Source: Candidatus Cloacimonetes bacterium HGW-Cloacimonetes-3 (GTDB lineage: Bacteria > Cloacimonadota > Cloacimonadia > Cloacimonadales > Cloacimonadaceae). Taken from it: a DNA stretch of 64,000 nt. The position numbers were made by a program, and so were the translations under genes. The notes below the pieces were generated by a model. It was given only the letters and a program-made list of their open reading frames with translations. It was not told the origin of the DNA and ran no database searches. The stretch spans positions 143,019 through 207,018 of the forward strand of contig PHBO01000002.1 of NCBI GenBank assembly GCA_002840645.1. The letters are read 5' to 3'. This document shows, in pieces, positions 7,572 to 16,877 of this stretch (the stretch's first letter is position 1; each line of letters begins with the position of its first letter).

Positions 7572-9229
7572 CTTTACTAATTATCAGCAGTGCCTTGTTT
7601 GCGCAGGTGGATAGCCTTAGTGTGGAAGCCGTAGCAGATACGCTTGCGTTCAGAGCAGCCCGAGCCGGCAAAGGCGAAATAGAAGCATGGTTAGATTTGT
7701 ATCGTGGCAATCCAACTGCGGCGGTATTCAGTTCGGCTGCTATGGAATCAGATTTTGGAGATATCCATCATTCCGGGTACTTATTTATCGGCAGACCGGG
7801 CTTGCCTATGCCCTTTCGGCATGGTATCGAGCAGCTTGGCAGTGCTTTTTCAGCATCCATGTATTATGGCATGTACAGCAGTTTTTACACTCCCATGGAT
7901 GTGTTTGGCAGCATAGATTATGGGGTGAGGGACTATCCTTATGCTCCAGCTCTTTCAGTTATTCATGGTGGGATTGGGGATTATGAGCACAGATTTGCGA
8001 AAGCGAGCTTAAAAAAGGGTGAACTATTAGGCTTTCCCGGGGCAAGTTATCAGGGTGATCTGCTGGTTCAGAATGGCACCTGGACAGATATCCTGGCTGC
8101 TGAAACCTCTATGAAGCAATATCTGAAGGCAGATGCCGGCTTGTTCACTCTGGAAGCGGAGATTGCATCTTGGGAAAAGGATATTGCTATGAACGAGCTG
8201 CTGCCGGTTTATTGGCAAACTACGAATTTTAAGATTATTCAGGATGTTAGCCAGCTCTATGCAGCAGTAAAACACCCGCTTGGGGAACTGAAAGTGCTGA
8301 AGAGCAAAGAAAAAGCAGACTATACAGGCTTTGCCAAGAGCCTGGAGAATAATACAACTCAGCTTAGCTTAGCCCATCAGCGAAATGCCGGGATATACAA
8401 GTATCAGCTTGCATACGAGCGCACTTGGCAGGAAAGAAACTATGAGGCTACCGGCAGTTTCGACCAGGAGAATTACCGGGAAAAGCTGTCTATAGCCTGG
8501 GACAGCTATGTGAAAGCCGGCGTTAGCCTGAAAGCAGACTGGCTGGATTGGAAGCGGGGAAGAGTGTTTTCTGACCTCTGCTTACCCGCATGGGATTCTT
8601 ATCTTGGTGTGTATGCCAAAGCCCTACTGGGACACGACGAACCAACTGCTAAAGCGCAGGATATCTACAATCTGAATGCAGAATTAGACTATCTGGATAT
8701 GTCCACCCGCCATGAAGCCGCAGCATATCTGCGCTACGAATGGCTGGGAGTTTCCACCCTACTGGCAGTGGGGACGAAGAACATCCAGCAGAAGGCTTCT
8801 ACAGCACTGCTAACCAATGCGGATGAACAGCTTTTTATCAGATTGGCATTGGATGTTAAACAGAACTGGCGCAATTGGGAATTGCTTGCCCAGCCCTATT
8901 GGGTGTGGACAAATGCGGATGACAATATGTGCGAAAGCCCGGAATTCCGCTTTCAAAGCATGCAAAACCTGCTTTACCATTTGCCCTATAATAACTCTCT
9001 GGTGGCAGGCTTCGGTGTAAGCGGACACTCCGGCTATTATGCCGCAAATGCCGTAAACCCCATTCTTCTTGAAGCTTCCACAGCTCTGGACTTCTGGGGA
9101 GGCTTTAATATAGACAGGTATTTCGAGTTCAGAGTTGGGCTGCAAAATGCCCTATCAAGCACTATCTATGGTGCTTTCCCTGCACCCCTGTCTCTGCACG
9201 TTAATATGCGATGGCTATATCTAAATTAA
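7544..9229 (+). CDS. Secreted protein of unknown function, possibly outer membrane
   Basis: The ATG at 7544 gives a clear signal peptide (LAIALLIISSALFA followed by Q) and is preceded by TGGAGA; an upstream in-frame ATG at 7496 would destroy it. The mature part of about 540 residues is rich in aromatic residues and alternating polar/hydrophobic stretches. It ends in an aromatic-rich segment (LHVNMRWLYLN), suggesting an outer-membrane beta-barrel. An N-terminal globular segment contains SALEVADTL-like helices and a GRPGLPMPFRHG loop. I recognise no named family. It starts inside the preceding epimerase gene, so translation is probably coupled. Confidence 0.7.
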   Translation: MLQKTWLAIALLIISSALFAQVDSLSVEAVADTLAFRAARAGKGEIEAWLDLYRGNPTAAVFSSAAMESDFGDIHHSGYLFIGRPGLPMPFRHGIEQLGSAFSASMYYGMYSSFYTPMDVFGSIDYGVRDYPYAPALSVIHGGIGDYEHRFAKASLKKGELLGFPGASYQGDLLVQNGTWTDILAAETSMKQYLKADAGLFTLEAEIASWEKDIAMNELLPVYWQTTNFKIIQDVSQLYAAVKHPLGELKVLKSKEKADYTGFAKSLENNTTQLSLAHQRNAGIYKYQLAYERTWQERNYEATGSFDQENYREKLSIAWDSYVKAGVSLKADWLDWKRGRVFSDLCLPAWDSYLGVYAKALLGHDEPTAKAQDIYNLNAELDYLDMSTRHEAAAYLRYEWLGVSTLLAVGTKNIQQKASTALLTNADEQLFIRLALDVKQNWRNWELLAQPYWVWTNADDNMCESPEFRFQSMQNLLYHLPYNNSLVAGFGVSGHSGYYAANAVNPILLEASTALDFWGGFNIDRYFEFRVGLQNALSSTIYGAFPAPLSLHVNMRWLYLN

Positions 9230-9254
9230 CTTAACTGTTTAGCAGGCTAAGGGC

Positions 9255-11012
9255 TTAGCTTTGCTTCAGGTGCTCGTGCAGGAAATCATGATATTCGGGA
9301 TTGCCAAACACCAGCTCTTCATGCGTACCTTTGTGGCTCTTGCCATGCGAATCTAAGAACAGAACGCTATTCACATAACGCAGTGTTGATAACCTGTGAG
9401 ATATTACAATAGCAGATATCCCGGGGTAGTTAGCATCAATACTCAGCCATAGCTTTTCTTCGTTCTCGGCATCCAAGCTGGCAGTAATATCATCCAGAAT
9501 AAGCAGTTCAGGTCTTTTTATCAAGGCACGGGCTATGGTTAAGCGTTGCTTCTGCCCACCTGAAACACCCAGCCCACGGTTGCCTACCAGAGTTTGGTGC
9601 TTATCCGGGAAATTGGCAATCTCGCTTTCCAGCTGGGAAGTTTTAACCGCAATGTTATACTCAATTTCACTTGCTTCACCCACTGCAAATAGTATGTTGT
9701 CCTTCACTGTACCACCAAAGAGCAATGGCTCTTGCGGTACATAGGCTACTACATCTCGCAGGGATTTGATATCCAGATTGGCTATGTTCACCCCATTCAC
9801 TTTAATCTCGCCTTTTGTGGGTAACAACAGCCCTAAAACCAGGTTGGCAATAGTGCTTTTTCCGCTTCCTGTGCCACCCAGAATAAGCATCCGCTCGCCC
9901 TGGGCAAGCTCAAAACTGCAATCTGTGATAACCGGATCCGGCTTATCGAGATAATGGCAACAGACATCTTCGAAGCAAAGCGAAGAAAAGCTGCTAATAT
10001 GCTCACCCTTACCAAAGCTATCGTTAAAGGTGGGATAGTTCTTGATATCTTCCAGACGGTCTATATTCACAAAGGCTTGCTTGCCGGATACGAAAAGCTG
10101 TGGCAGGTCTATAAGGGGGTAGATCATCATGGAAAGATAGGTGTAGAACAGGAAGAAGGTTCCCACCGTTATCTGTCCCTTCACCGCCATGTAACCGCCA
10201 AACAGGATAACGCCAATCTGGGCAAAGTAATCAATGTATTGCCAGATGAGGGAGAGGACGGCATTCAGCTTCACCATGCTCATTTCGGTCTTAAAACGCT
10301 GCGCCAAAGCGGTATCGAAGAAGCGGTTATACTTCTCTTCGCTCACAAAGCTCTTAACAATACGTATCCCAGAGAAGCTCATTTCCAACTGGTTGTTAAT
10401 CGCAGAAATGGCTTGCTGGTTACGGTTAAAGTTCGCATACAGCTTGTCCGAAGTAAAGTAAAACACCACCATCATCAGCGGTAACGGCGCTATGGAAAGA
10501 AAGGTTAGCTTCACATTGATGCTGAACATCACAATAAGGGAAAAGACGATCATAGAGAATGAGTTAAAGGCACGGAATATACCTGAACAAAGGAACCAGC
10601 TTATCTTCGGGAAATCGGACAGATCGTCCGTAAGCCTGGTTACTATGTCACCGGTTCTATACTTCTGGAAAAAGCTGAAGTCCTTGCGGGCAATAAACTT
10701 GAAGTAGAACACCCGTAAGCTATGCTCAAAGCGGATATTAACCCAACCCCGGAGGGCAGGATAGAAGCCTGTAAACAGCTGTGCTATACCGATAGCCAGG
10801 AAAAGTATAATAATGCGATTCACTTCCTTTAGGGGGGTGGGATACTTTTCCGGGCTTAGCAGGATGTCTTTCAGCAAGTCTATCAGCAGCTTGAACGCCC
10901 AGGGATAGGCAATGGACACTGCCGAAGAAGCAAGCGTAAACACCACCATGATAATCACAAACAGCTTTTGCTTTTTCCACTGAGTGATAATCCAGCTTAC
11001 ATTACGGTTCAT
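9255..11012 (-). CDS. ABC exporter half-transporter, degenerate catalytic site partner
   Basis: This 585-residue type IV (MsbA-like) half-transporter has six N-terminal membrane helices and a C-terminal ATPase domain. Walker A is GGTGSGKST near residues 379-387, the signature VSGGQKQR near 483-490, and Walker B LLILDD near 503-508. The catalytic glutamate position holds Asp508 rather than Glu, as in the degenerate subunit of heterodimeric exporters such as TM287/288 and BmrCD. It overlaps its partner by four bases (ATGA), so the two halves are likely made in equal amounts. The substrate is unknown; lipids or drugs are typical. Confidence 0.9.
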   Translation of the reverse strand: MNRNVSWIITQWKKQKLFVIIMVVFTLASSAVSIAYPWAFKLLIDLLKDILLSPEKYPTPLKEVNRIIILFLAIGIAQLFTGFYPALRGWVNIRFEHSLRVFYFKFIARKDFSFFQKYRTGDIVTRLTDDLSDFPKISWFLCSGIFRAFNSFSMIVFSLIVMFSINVKLTFLSIAPLPLMMVVFYFTSDKLYANFNRNQQAISAINNQLEMSFSGIRIVKSFVSEEKYNRFFDTALAQRFKTEMSMVKLNAVLSLIWQYIDYFAQIGVILFGGYMAVKGQITVGTFFLFYTYLSMMIYPLIDLPQLFVSGKQAFVNIDRLEDIKNYPTFNDSFGKGEHISSFSSLCFEDVCCHYLDKPDPVITDCSFELAQGERMLILGGTGSGKSTIANLVLGLLLPTKGEIKVNGVNIANLDIKSLRDVVAYVPQEPLLFGGTVKDNILFAVGEASEIEYNIAVKTSQLESEIANFPDKHQTLVGNRGLGVSGGQKQRLTIARALIKRPELLILDDITASLDAENEEKLWLSIDANYPGISAIVISHRLSTLRYVNSVLFLDSHGKSHKGTHEELVFGNPEYHDFLHEHLKQS

Positions 11013-12766
11013 GCTTTCTCCTGCTTTAGCAGTTGCAATTCCACCAGCTTGCGGTAGTCATCAGAGCTTTTCATCAGTTCGCTGTGGCTTCCGCGTGCTA
11101 CAATTTCTCCCGCACTGAAGAACAGTATCTCATCCGCATCCAGCACGGAGGTAAGCCTGTGCGCCACCACCACGGCGGTCTTATGGGCAAACACTTTTTG
11201 CATGGTGCGTTGAATCTTAGCTTCAGTCTGCGGGTCTATGGAGGCGGTTGCTTCGTCCATCACGATTATCTCGGAGTTAAAGGCTAAGGCACGGGCAAAG
11301 CTGATAAGCTGCTTCTCGCCCTGAGAGATGTTCTGCCCGCGTTCGGCAAGTTCGGAATCCAAGCCCATAGGCAATGCTTCGATAAAATCGTCCAATTGCA
11401 CGATAGACACGGCTTCCTTCACCTGCTCTATGCTTACGTTATCGTTGTAAACACGTACGTTTTCCAATATACTACCGGGGAAAAGGAATATATCCTGCAG
11501 TATCAGACCTATCTTGGTTCGCCAGGCACGGAACTCCAGCTCAGTTAGCGGAATGCCATCCACGGTTATCTTACCCTTCTGCACTGGATAGAAGCCGCAT
11601 AAGAGGCTAACGGAGGTTGTCTTCCCGCTGCCTGATGCACCCACCAAAGCAATGGTCTTGCCTTTGGGAATACTAAAACTAACGTCCTTCAGCACCCATT
11701 CTTCGTCCTTGTAGGCAAACCACACGTTCTCGAAGCGTATCTCATGCTGGAACACAGGCATGGTCGTTCCCCTGAACTCGTCCTCTTCGGTAGGCAATCC
11801 GGTAAGCTCCAGAATGCGTTTCAGCGACACAAAGGAACGCTGTATCTGCATCACATTCTCGGATATATGCATCAAAGGCCAAATCATCTGGTAAATATAC
11901 TGGATAAACACGATCAAAGTACCAATCGTTACCGCTCCGGCAATTACTTTCGGAGCCGATATCTTGATGATAACGATTACAAACAACACGTTCGTGATAA
12001 ACATAAAGATGCTTTGCGAGCCATACTCTATAAAGGAAGTGCGGGTTTCCAATATCCGTTTGGAGAGTGATGCTGCTTCCACCTCGGCAATAACTTTCTC
12101 TTGCTTATTTAGCGCTTGTATCACCTGCATGCCCTGCACAAAATCTGTAATCTTTGCCGTTACATTGGCATAGCGTTCGCGTATCTGCCGGTAAAACTTG
12201 GATAGATAGCGGATCAGGAAGCTGTAACCCACTATGGACACCACTACCAGCGGCATAATATAGATGGTTATCTGCCAATTGCGCACAAACAGCACGGCAA
12301 AAACCCCAAAGAAGAACAGCACATTGCCAATAATGGTGATGGATAGATCAGAAAACAGTGCTTTCACCCGCTCGCTATCGCTTTCCACACGGGCAATCAG
12401 CTCGCCTACGGGTTGCTTGTTAAACCAGGGGATGGGCAGCTTCAACAAGTGACGGAATACTTCACCCTTAAACTTGGTGATAATCTTTATCCCCAAACGG
12501 GAGAGAAGCACAATCTGCAAATAGGAAAGCAGACCCGAAAGCAGCACAACTGCCACAAAGAACAGGCCGTACTTGTACATCTCAGGCATGTTTTTGTCCG
12601 GAATACTGCGGTCAATAATGCGTGCCAGAATAAGGGGATGGAGCAGCCTGAGCCCAGAGGTGATCAGCATGGCAAACAAACCAAAAAACAGCAATCCCAA
12701 GTCCTTTTTAACGAATGGATAAAGGAGCTTCAGGTAATACGTAAACTTCTGTTTTGGTTCTGCCAT
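11009..12766 (-). CDS. ABC exporter half-transporter, consensus catalytic partner
   Basis: This 585-residue half-transporter has six membrane helices plus an ATPase domain. Walker A is GASGSGKTT (about 376-384) and Walker B IIVMDEATAS, with Glu505 in the catalytic position. The signature is ISQGEKQ (about 480-486), deviating from LSGGQ, as is common in YheH/BmrD-type subunits. In a head-to-tail dimer this altered signature faces the partner's Asp-containing Walker B, so both departures fall in the same composite site. That strongly supports an asymmetric heterodimer. It is the first gene of the pair and lies just downstream of tRNA-Pro on the same strand. Confidence 0.9.
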   Translation of the reverse strand: MAEPKQKFTYYLKLLYPFVKKDLGLLFFGLFAMLITSGLRLLHPLILARIIDRSIPDKNMPEMYKYGLFFVAVVLLSGLLSYLQIVLLSRLGIKIITKFKGEVFRHLLKLPIPWFNKQPVGELIARVESDSERVKALFSDLSITIIGNVLFFFGVFAVLFVRNWQITIYIMPLVVVSIVGYSFLIRYLSKFYRQIRERYANVTAKITDFVQGMQVIQALNKQEKVIAEVEAASLSKRILETRTSFIEYGSQSIFMFITNVLFVIVIIKISAPKVIAGAVTIGTLIVFIQYIYQMIWPLMHISENVMQIQRSFVSLKRILELTGLPTEEDEFRGTTMPVFQHEIRFENVWFAYKDEEWVLKDVSFSIPKGKTIALVGASGSGKTTSVSLLCGFYPVQKGKITVDGIPLTELEFRAWRTKIGLILQDIFLFPGSILENVRVYNDNVSIEQVKEAVSIVQLDDFIEALPMGLDSELAERGQNISQGEKQLISFARALAFNSEIIVMDEATASIDPQTEAKIQRTMQKVFAHKTAVVVAHRLTSVLDADEILFFSAGEIVARGSHSELMKSSDDYRKLVELQLLKQEKA

Positions 12767-12812
12767 GATATACTACACCTATCTGGTTAAGGGATTGAGG
12801 TTAATAAAGAAC

Positions 12813-12889
12813 TGGTCGGGATGAGAGGATTTGAACCTCCGGCCTCTCGGTCCCGAACCGAGCGCGCTACCGGACTGCGCTACATCCCG
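12813..12889 (-). tRNA. tRNA-Pro(CGG)
   Basis: On the minus strand the acceptor stem pairs CGGGATG with CATCCCG. The anticodon arm is CTCGG-TTCGGGA-CCGAG, giving anticodon CGG; the T-loop is TTCAAAT; and the terminal CCA is encoded (12813-12815). It is oriented toward the ABC exporter operon. Confidence 0.97.
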
Positions 12890-12903
12890 ACCGCTTAGAT
12901 GGT

Positions 12904-12932
12904 CAAAGTCCGATAGGCAGGATTTCTGTCAA
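12904..12932 (-). promoter_or_regulatory. Promoter of tRNA-Pro(CGG)
   Basis: On the minus strand TTGACA (12932-12927) is followed after 17 bp by ACTTTG (12909-12904), 14 bases before the tRNA. The first 13 bases, TTGACAGAAATCC, are identical to those of the other tRNA-Pro promoter in this window. Confidence 0.6.
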
Positions 12933-13095
12933 GTATCTTTTTTGGCTCTATAGTGCGTATCATAAGCATCAACATCAGGCTAACGACATGTTTATTGTAG
13001 GAGTAGTCAAATCAAGTATTCTTGTTTAATTACAGCTTTAAACAATGTAAAACGTGAAGATCACAATAAAAGTAGGGAAGATGTTTAGAGGCGAT

Positions 13096-13437
13096 CTACA
13101 GAGCAAGCAACAAGGCTTTCAGCCCCTGAGATACGGCAATTTCCACAAGCTTCTTTGCTATTTTGCCTAAGAGCTTCTTTGTGTTTTCTTTAGATATATG
13201 CTTCTCAGCGGAAGCCATTGCCTCGAAGGCATTCCTATTTAGGTGAAACACTTTTTCTGCTTGCTCATCATTCATTTTACCGCTAATTATACTATCATCA
13301 ATCCACTGCATTCTCTCCATGAAGAAAACTGTGTTATCGTGCACTAACTTCTTGCTTTCTTCGTTGGAGCTTGTTATAAATTCACTTAGGCTTTTAGAGA
13401 TTTCCCTCTTTGCCGCTTCAAATGCTTTCTTATCCAT
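13096..13437 (-). CDS. Hypothetical small alpha-helical protein
   Basis: The 113-residue product is rich in Lys, Glu and Ala and predicted wholly helical. It has no signal peptide and ends in a hydrophobic tail (GLKALLLAL). I recognise no family. It lies ten bases downstream of the lipoprotein gene on the same strand, so the two are probably cotranscribed. It begins an A+T-rich stretch of unfamiliar genes to the right of tRNA-Pro. Codon use is more A/T-ending than in the ABC exporter genes. Confidence 0.6.
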   Translation of the reverse strand: MDKKAFEAAKREISKSLSEFITSSNEESKKLVHDNTVFFMERMQWIDDSIISGKMNDEQAEKVFHLNRNAFEAMASAEKHISKENTKKLLGKIAKKLVEIAVSQGLKALLLAL

Positions 13438-13447
13438 TATGCTCTTC

Positions 13448-13879
13448 CTATTTATTATCCAAGAATACTTTTAGATTCACATTGGTTTGCTTAAGGTAAC
13501 TGGAAAAGAATAGGTAGTGCTTCTCTGGAATAGAGCTCACACCATTTTTATACTCACCAAACATCATATCAATATCGGCTATCTCATTGTTAATTATTTT
13601 AAGCATATCCTTATCATAGCCTTTCTGCTTTTGCATCTCATCGCGGATGGAAATTAGCTTCTGCTGTTGAGAAAATAATTCATCCACTTCACCTGTTACC
13701 ATCTCATGCTCTACTGAATTCTGCTTTTCGCAATAGGCGATCATGTTGTTATAAACAGATATTGTCGTTGAAACAAAATTATTGTTGTATGCATGAACCG
13801 TTTTTTGAGCGCATGCTGATAGCGATATTATTACGATTGCCAATATGCTAATCACAATATAGAGATTACGCTCTTTCAT
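13448..13879 (-). CDS. Putative small lipoprotein
   Basis: The ATG at 13879 follows AAGGAG with normal spacing and yields MKERN plus a hydrophobic helix ending in ISLSACAQ, a lipobox-like LSAC. The longer reading from 13900 would bury this signal, so 13879 is preferred. The mature protein of about 120 residues is mostly helical, with coiled-coil-like segments (EMQKQKGYDKDMLKIINNEIADI is the most regular part, about residues 85-107). No family is recognised. It is probably an envelope-anchored protein cotranscribed with the small helical gene downstream. Confidence 0.6.
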   Translation of the reverse strand: MKERNLYIVISILAIVIISLSACAQKTVHAYNNNFVSTTISVYNNMIAYCEKQNSVEHEMVTGEVDELFSQQQKLISIRDEMQKQKGYDKDMLKIINNEIADIDMMFGEYKNGVSSIPEKHYLFFSSYLKQTNVNLKVFLDNK

Positions 13880-14147
13880 TGTTAACTCCTTTTGAACCAT
13901 GTGAACTTAAGCTTTGGGCACAATCATGTGTACAATAAAGAAAGTACTATTATTGTTATCGCTCATTTAGTCACTCCTATCTGTACTGTTTGGCTAAGGC
14001 ATCTTCTCAAAGACACAGTTATGGTTTCGTTTATATATTGTAATTTGCTGTATTGCCACGGGTGTCACAAGCTTTTCAAAGAATGCAAGTTATGCTATCT
14101 ATCTAATTCTTGCGATCAGAAACAAACAATAGGGTAGAGGACTCTAA

Positions 14148-15818
14148 TCATAATACCTTTCTAAAGCATATTTGCAAGTCCACATTTAAAAAACCGTTGA
14201 TATGCTTGTATGCATTGACCAATTCATACTTCGCCATGAATGGCAGATTCTCTTTGTTCAGTTGATTGCCTTCATATAGAACACATAGCATAACACAATA
14301 ATCCTTACGAACAATCTCACTAACTTCTTTAGGAATCAGATCTAAAAAGTAGTTTGCATTAGGTGTGGTAAGGATAAACTCTCTTATGCTATTTCTGCAT
14401 GGACGGTCACTAATAAATGCACTAGTATAAAAACGACATTGTACAAATAAATGGCTTATTGATGCTGAGCCTTGGGCGTATCTTTTTACATGAATGAATA
14501 TCTTATCATGATGGAACATGTCACAGATTTCATAATATTTTTGCCCTGCAATGACCATTTTTTGCTTATCAAAGAGAAGTAAATCTGAGCACCTTTCTAC
14601 AGCCTTCTCATTATAGATGGCTTCTGTTTTTTTACCACTTGCTACATCATCGATAGCAATGCTTTCTGGCAAGAAAGTGGGGGTAACTGTTTGAATATCG
14701 TCAAGATTGTTGTTTATCTCTTCGACAAATTCGTGAGACACACACTTCCAATCACCACCGCTAAGTACATACAAATCACCTTCATACTCTATTTCGGCAA
14801 CAATGCAATCATATGCATTATATGGCTTTTCAAAAATACTCGTGTCACTATTATAAGGATGAATTCTCCACTTCTTTATAGTGTCTATAGATGATCTTGC
14901 GTTAAATCTTGAGTTACTGTTGACTAACTCAATGAATGATATGTTATTAGTTAAGTCTTCTGTGCGTCTGCAGTAGGAAAAATCGTATACTTCATAATTG
15001 ATTAAATCAGGCGGAGCGAGATGGATTTTATCAAATCTGTTATTTTTTATATCTTCAAACATAGCTGTATTTAGGTTCTCAATAATTACTTTATCAGAAA
15101 CGAGTTTGTATTTATCATACCATGGAAAGAGAGATTGATAAGTGTTATCATTGTATTTCCCTCCAAGCTCAATTATGATATTAATGAGCCACAATAAATC
15201 AACTTCTTCGGTATGTTTGATTTTGATCGTAATGCTTTCTTTACCACTGAAAGAATTTATATAATCAAAGGAAGGCATTGCTGATCCTGATAACGCTCTC
15301 AAGAAGTCTTTATCTCCATCTAGGAAAAATCCAGTCATATCTGTATCTGAACTTGCTTGTTGTTCAGCTTGCATAGTGACAGTATCATGTGTTTTTTTTC
15401 GGATGCTTCTTAATTTAACTGGGTCGCAAATATTCATAGCAACCTTTAATCCAAAATCTGTAACAATGCGGCCTTCCTGGAGAAAGCTTTCGCTTGCAAT
15501 CCCAAACGTTATCGCATAATACTCGTATGAGCCAAGTATTGATATCTTAAAGACCATTATTGCGGAAGGATATTTGTTGGTTGTATTGAACTTATAATCT
15601 GCTTCATCAAACTCGCGATTTACGAATCTTAACCATGGGATATCATCTTGTTTCTTTTTAATGTTACCCCTAATCTTATAATTAACCTTGATCTCAACAT
15701 CAGTACCTTCATTACAATCAGTAATTGATTTATTTACATAGGTTCCTGCAACAAGTATCTGGTCGAAATCGTTATATTCGCTTTTAATCTTGTATAATTT
15801 GATTTTCTCTAAGTCCAT
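14148..15818 (-). CDS. DUF6119/TIGR04141-like sporadically distributed protein
   Basis: This 556-residue cytoplasmic protein has no signal peptide or membrane segment. Two stretches match what I remember of the DUF6119/TIGR04141 family. One is YVLSGGDWKCVSHEFVEEIN (about residues 345-365), the 'G-W-x-V...F...' element. The other is IHVKRYAQGSASISHLFVQC (about 448-467), the 'HVK...SxLSHLF' element. The length of about 550 fits. Members are patchily distributed and often found among mobile or defence genes, but their biochemical activity is not established to my knowledge. The gene is markedly A+T-rich compared with flanking housekeeping genes. A TTGACA on the minus strand at 16115-16110 would give a leader of about 290 nt. 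Confidence 0.6.
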   Translation of the reverse strand: MDLEKIKLYKIKSEYNDFDQILVAGTYVNKSITDCNEGTDVEIKVNYKIRGNIKKKQDDIPWLRFVNREFDEADYKFNTTNKYPSAIMVFKISILGSYEYYAITFGIASESFLQEGRIVTDFGLKVAMNICDPVKLRSIRKKTHDTVTMQAEQQASSDTDMTGFFLDGDKDFLRALSGSAMPSFDYINSFSGKESITIKIKHTEEVDLLWLINIIIELGGKYNDNTYQSLFPWYDKYKLVSDKVIIENLNTAMFEDIKNNRFDKIHLAPPDLINYEVYDFSYCRRTEDLTNNISFIELVNSNSRFNARSSIDTIKKWRIHPYNSDTSIFEKPYNAYDCIVAEIEYEGDLYVLSGGDWKCVSHEFVEEINNNLDDIQTVTPTFLPESIAIDDVASGKKTEAIYNEKAVERCSDLLLFDKQKMVIAGQKYYEICDMFHHDKIFIHVKRYAQGSASISHLFVQCRFYTSAFISDRPCRNSIREFILTTPNANYFLDLIPKEVSEIVRKDYCVMLCVLYEGNQLNKENLPFMAKYELVNAYKHINGFLNVDLQICFRKVL

Positions 15819-16288
15819 CGTATAATCTCCACATTATTGTTTATATACATTTTGACGGTTTTCATTCCACGAGAAATGAGTTAACCCCTCTATTAGGTTA
15901 TGAACACTCTTTGAAAGCATGTAACAGTAACCCACTCACGTTGATCTTTCTACCCTTCGTCAGCACAAGTGTTAGCTCGGAATTCCTTTCCAAAGTCCAT
16001 TAGCGGGATATGATAACCTGTACCGATAAAGCCTTTAGCAGGGCTACATTGATATTCCATTTCCGATAATCTACGATCAATAATGCAAGAATCTTGATAG
16101 GATTATTTATGTCAAGTTTAAATTAAGGGTAATTCCTGCAAGATTAACCACCGCTTTCTACGCCTGCATTTAGGGTTATTACCTAATTCACACATAATTT
16201 GGCAGCATACCACTCCAGAATGTAGTTTGTAACATTTGGCAAATAAAGGACAACCGTACATGCCCGTGTAGGGCATAAAATGTAAAGT
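15819..16288. other. Non-coding leader region with possible gene remnants
   Basis: No convincing gene is present. On the minus strand a 36-codon frame (ATG 16060 to stop 15950) and an overlapping second frame ending near 15902 (containing ELTLVLTKGRKINVSG) both look protein-like. They may be pieces of one frameshifted short gene. A CTTGACA box on the minus strand ends at 16110 and could drive these and the DUF6119-like gene. Confidence 0.3.
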
Positions 16289-16449
16289 CCACAGTGTAGG
16301 CGTAGCCGTAACTGTGGGTTAATGTGATTAACCCAAACAAGCCCCTCGGGGGCGTTACAATTGCATTTTGTACTACACACATGAATTACCCACGAGGGGT
16401 TTGCATTATGGCGTTGTTACCCACAGTTCCGGCTGCGCCTTCACTGTGG
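16289..16449. repeat. Long imperfect hairpin with 30-nt arms
   Basis: The 30-nt segment 16289-16318 is the reverse complement of 16420-16449 with three mismatches. Each arm is itself partly palindromic (CACAGT...ACTGTG). Inside, GGGTTAAT-GTG-ATTAACCC and a CCCCTCG...CGAGGGG pair can form further stems. Overlapping frames in this stretch are artefacts of the symmetry. Confidence 0.75.
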
Positions 16450-16550
16450 GCTTTGCATCTTATGCTCCCAAGGGGCTTTCGTTTATCGTTTTATTGTATT
16501 GCATTTTGCGTTAATCATACCTGTACTGTACCTGCAATCCATCCATATCG

Positions 16551-16594
16551 TTCCCGTAACCCTCCCGTATCCGATACGGGAGGGTTACGGGTGG
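16551..16594. repeat. Palindromic array of 11-nt units (array B)
   Basis: Four consecutive 11-mers are present: TTCCCGTAACC, CTCCCGTATCC, GATACGGGAGG and GTTACGGGTGG. The central 39 nt (16553-16591) form a perfect palindrome with a single-base centre. It is one of seven arrays with an 11-nt period in this window. Confidence 0.88.
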
Positions 16595-16830
16595 CTTATC
16601 GCCGGAATACCCCTTGCGGGCAGGTGCAAAGCCCTCTTTATACCCCTACCGATAAACCAAATCTTAGCTCATGCCAAACTGAAGAGAAACCAAATTACCC
16701 ATAGCACAAAAATAAATACGGTAAAACCGTTTGACGATGATCATTGCGTATCATATACAAATGCTCCTATAGTAAATGTTTAGTGCAGATTATAGTAGAA
16801 ACATGGGGAGAAGTGTGTTTAAGATATTTC

Positions 16831-16859
16831 TTGACAAAGCAGCAGAGTGATACAAATAT
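16831..16859 (+). promoter_or_regulatory. Putative promoter of the outer-membrane protein gene
   Basis: TTGACA (16831-16836) followed after 17 bp by AAATAT (16854-16859), with the ATG at 16878. A shifted -10 (TACAAA at 16851) is equally possible. The -35 is preceded by C, as in most other boxes here. Confidence 0.4.
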
Positions 16860-16877
16860 ATCTCAAGGAGTATAGCG

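Noticed and set aside
12813..15818. tRNA-Pro as an integration site for the A+T-rich islet
   Set aside because: The islet lies on the 5' side of the tRNA, no integrase is present, and no repeat of the tRNA 3' end was found to the right.
16183..16783. Several overlapping frames of 62-126 codons on both strands
   Set aside because: They arise from the long hairpin and array B, lack ribosome-binding sites and contradict each other.
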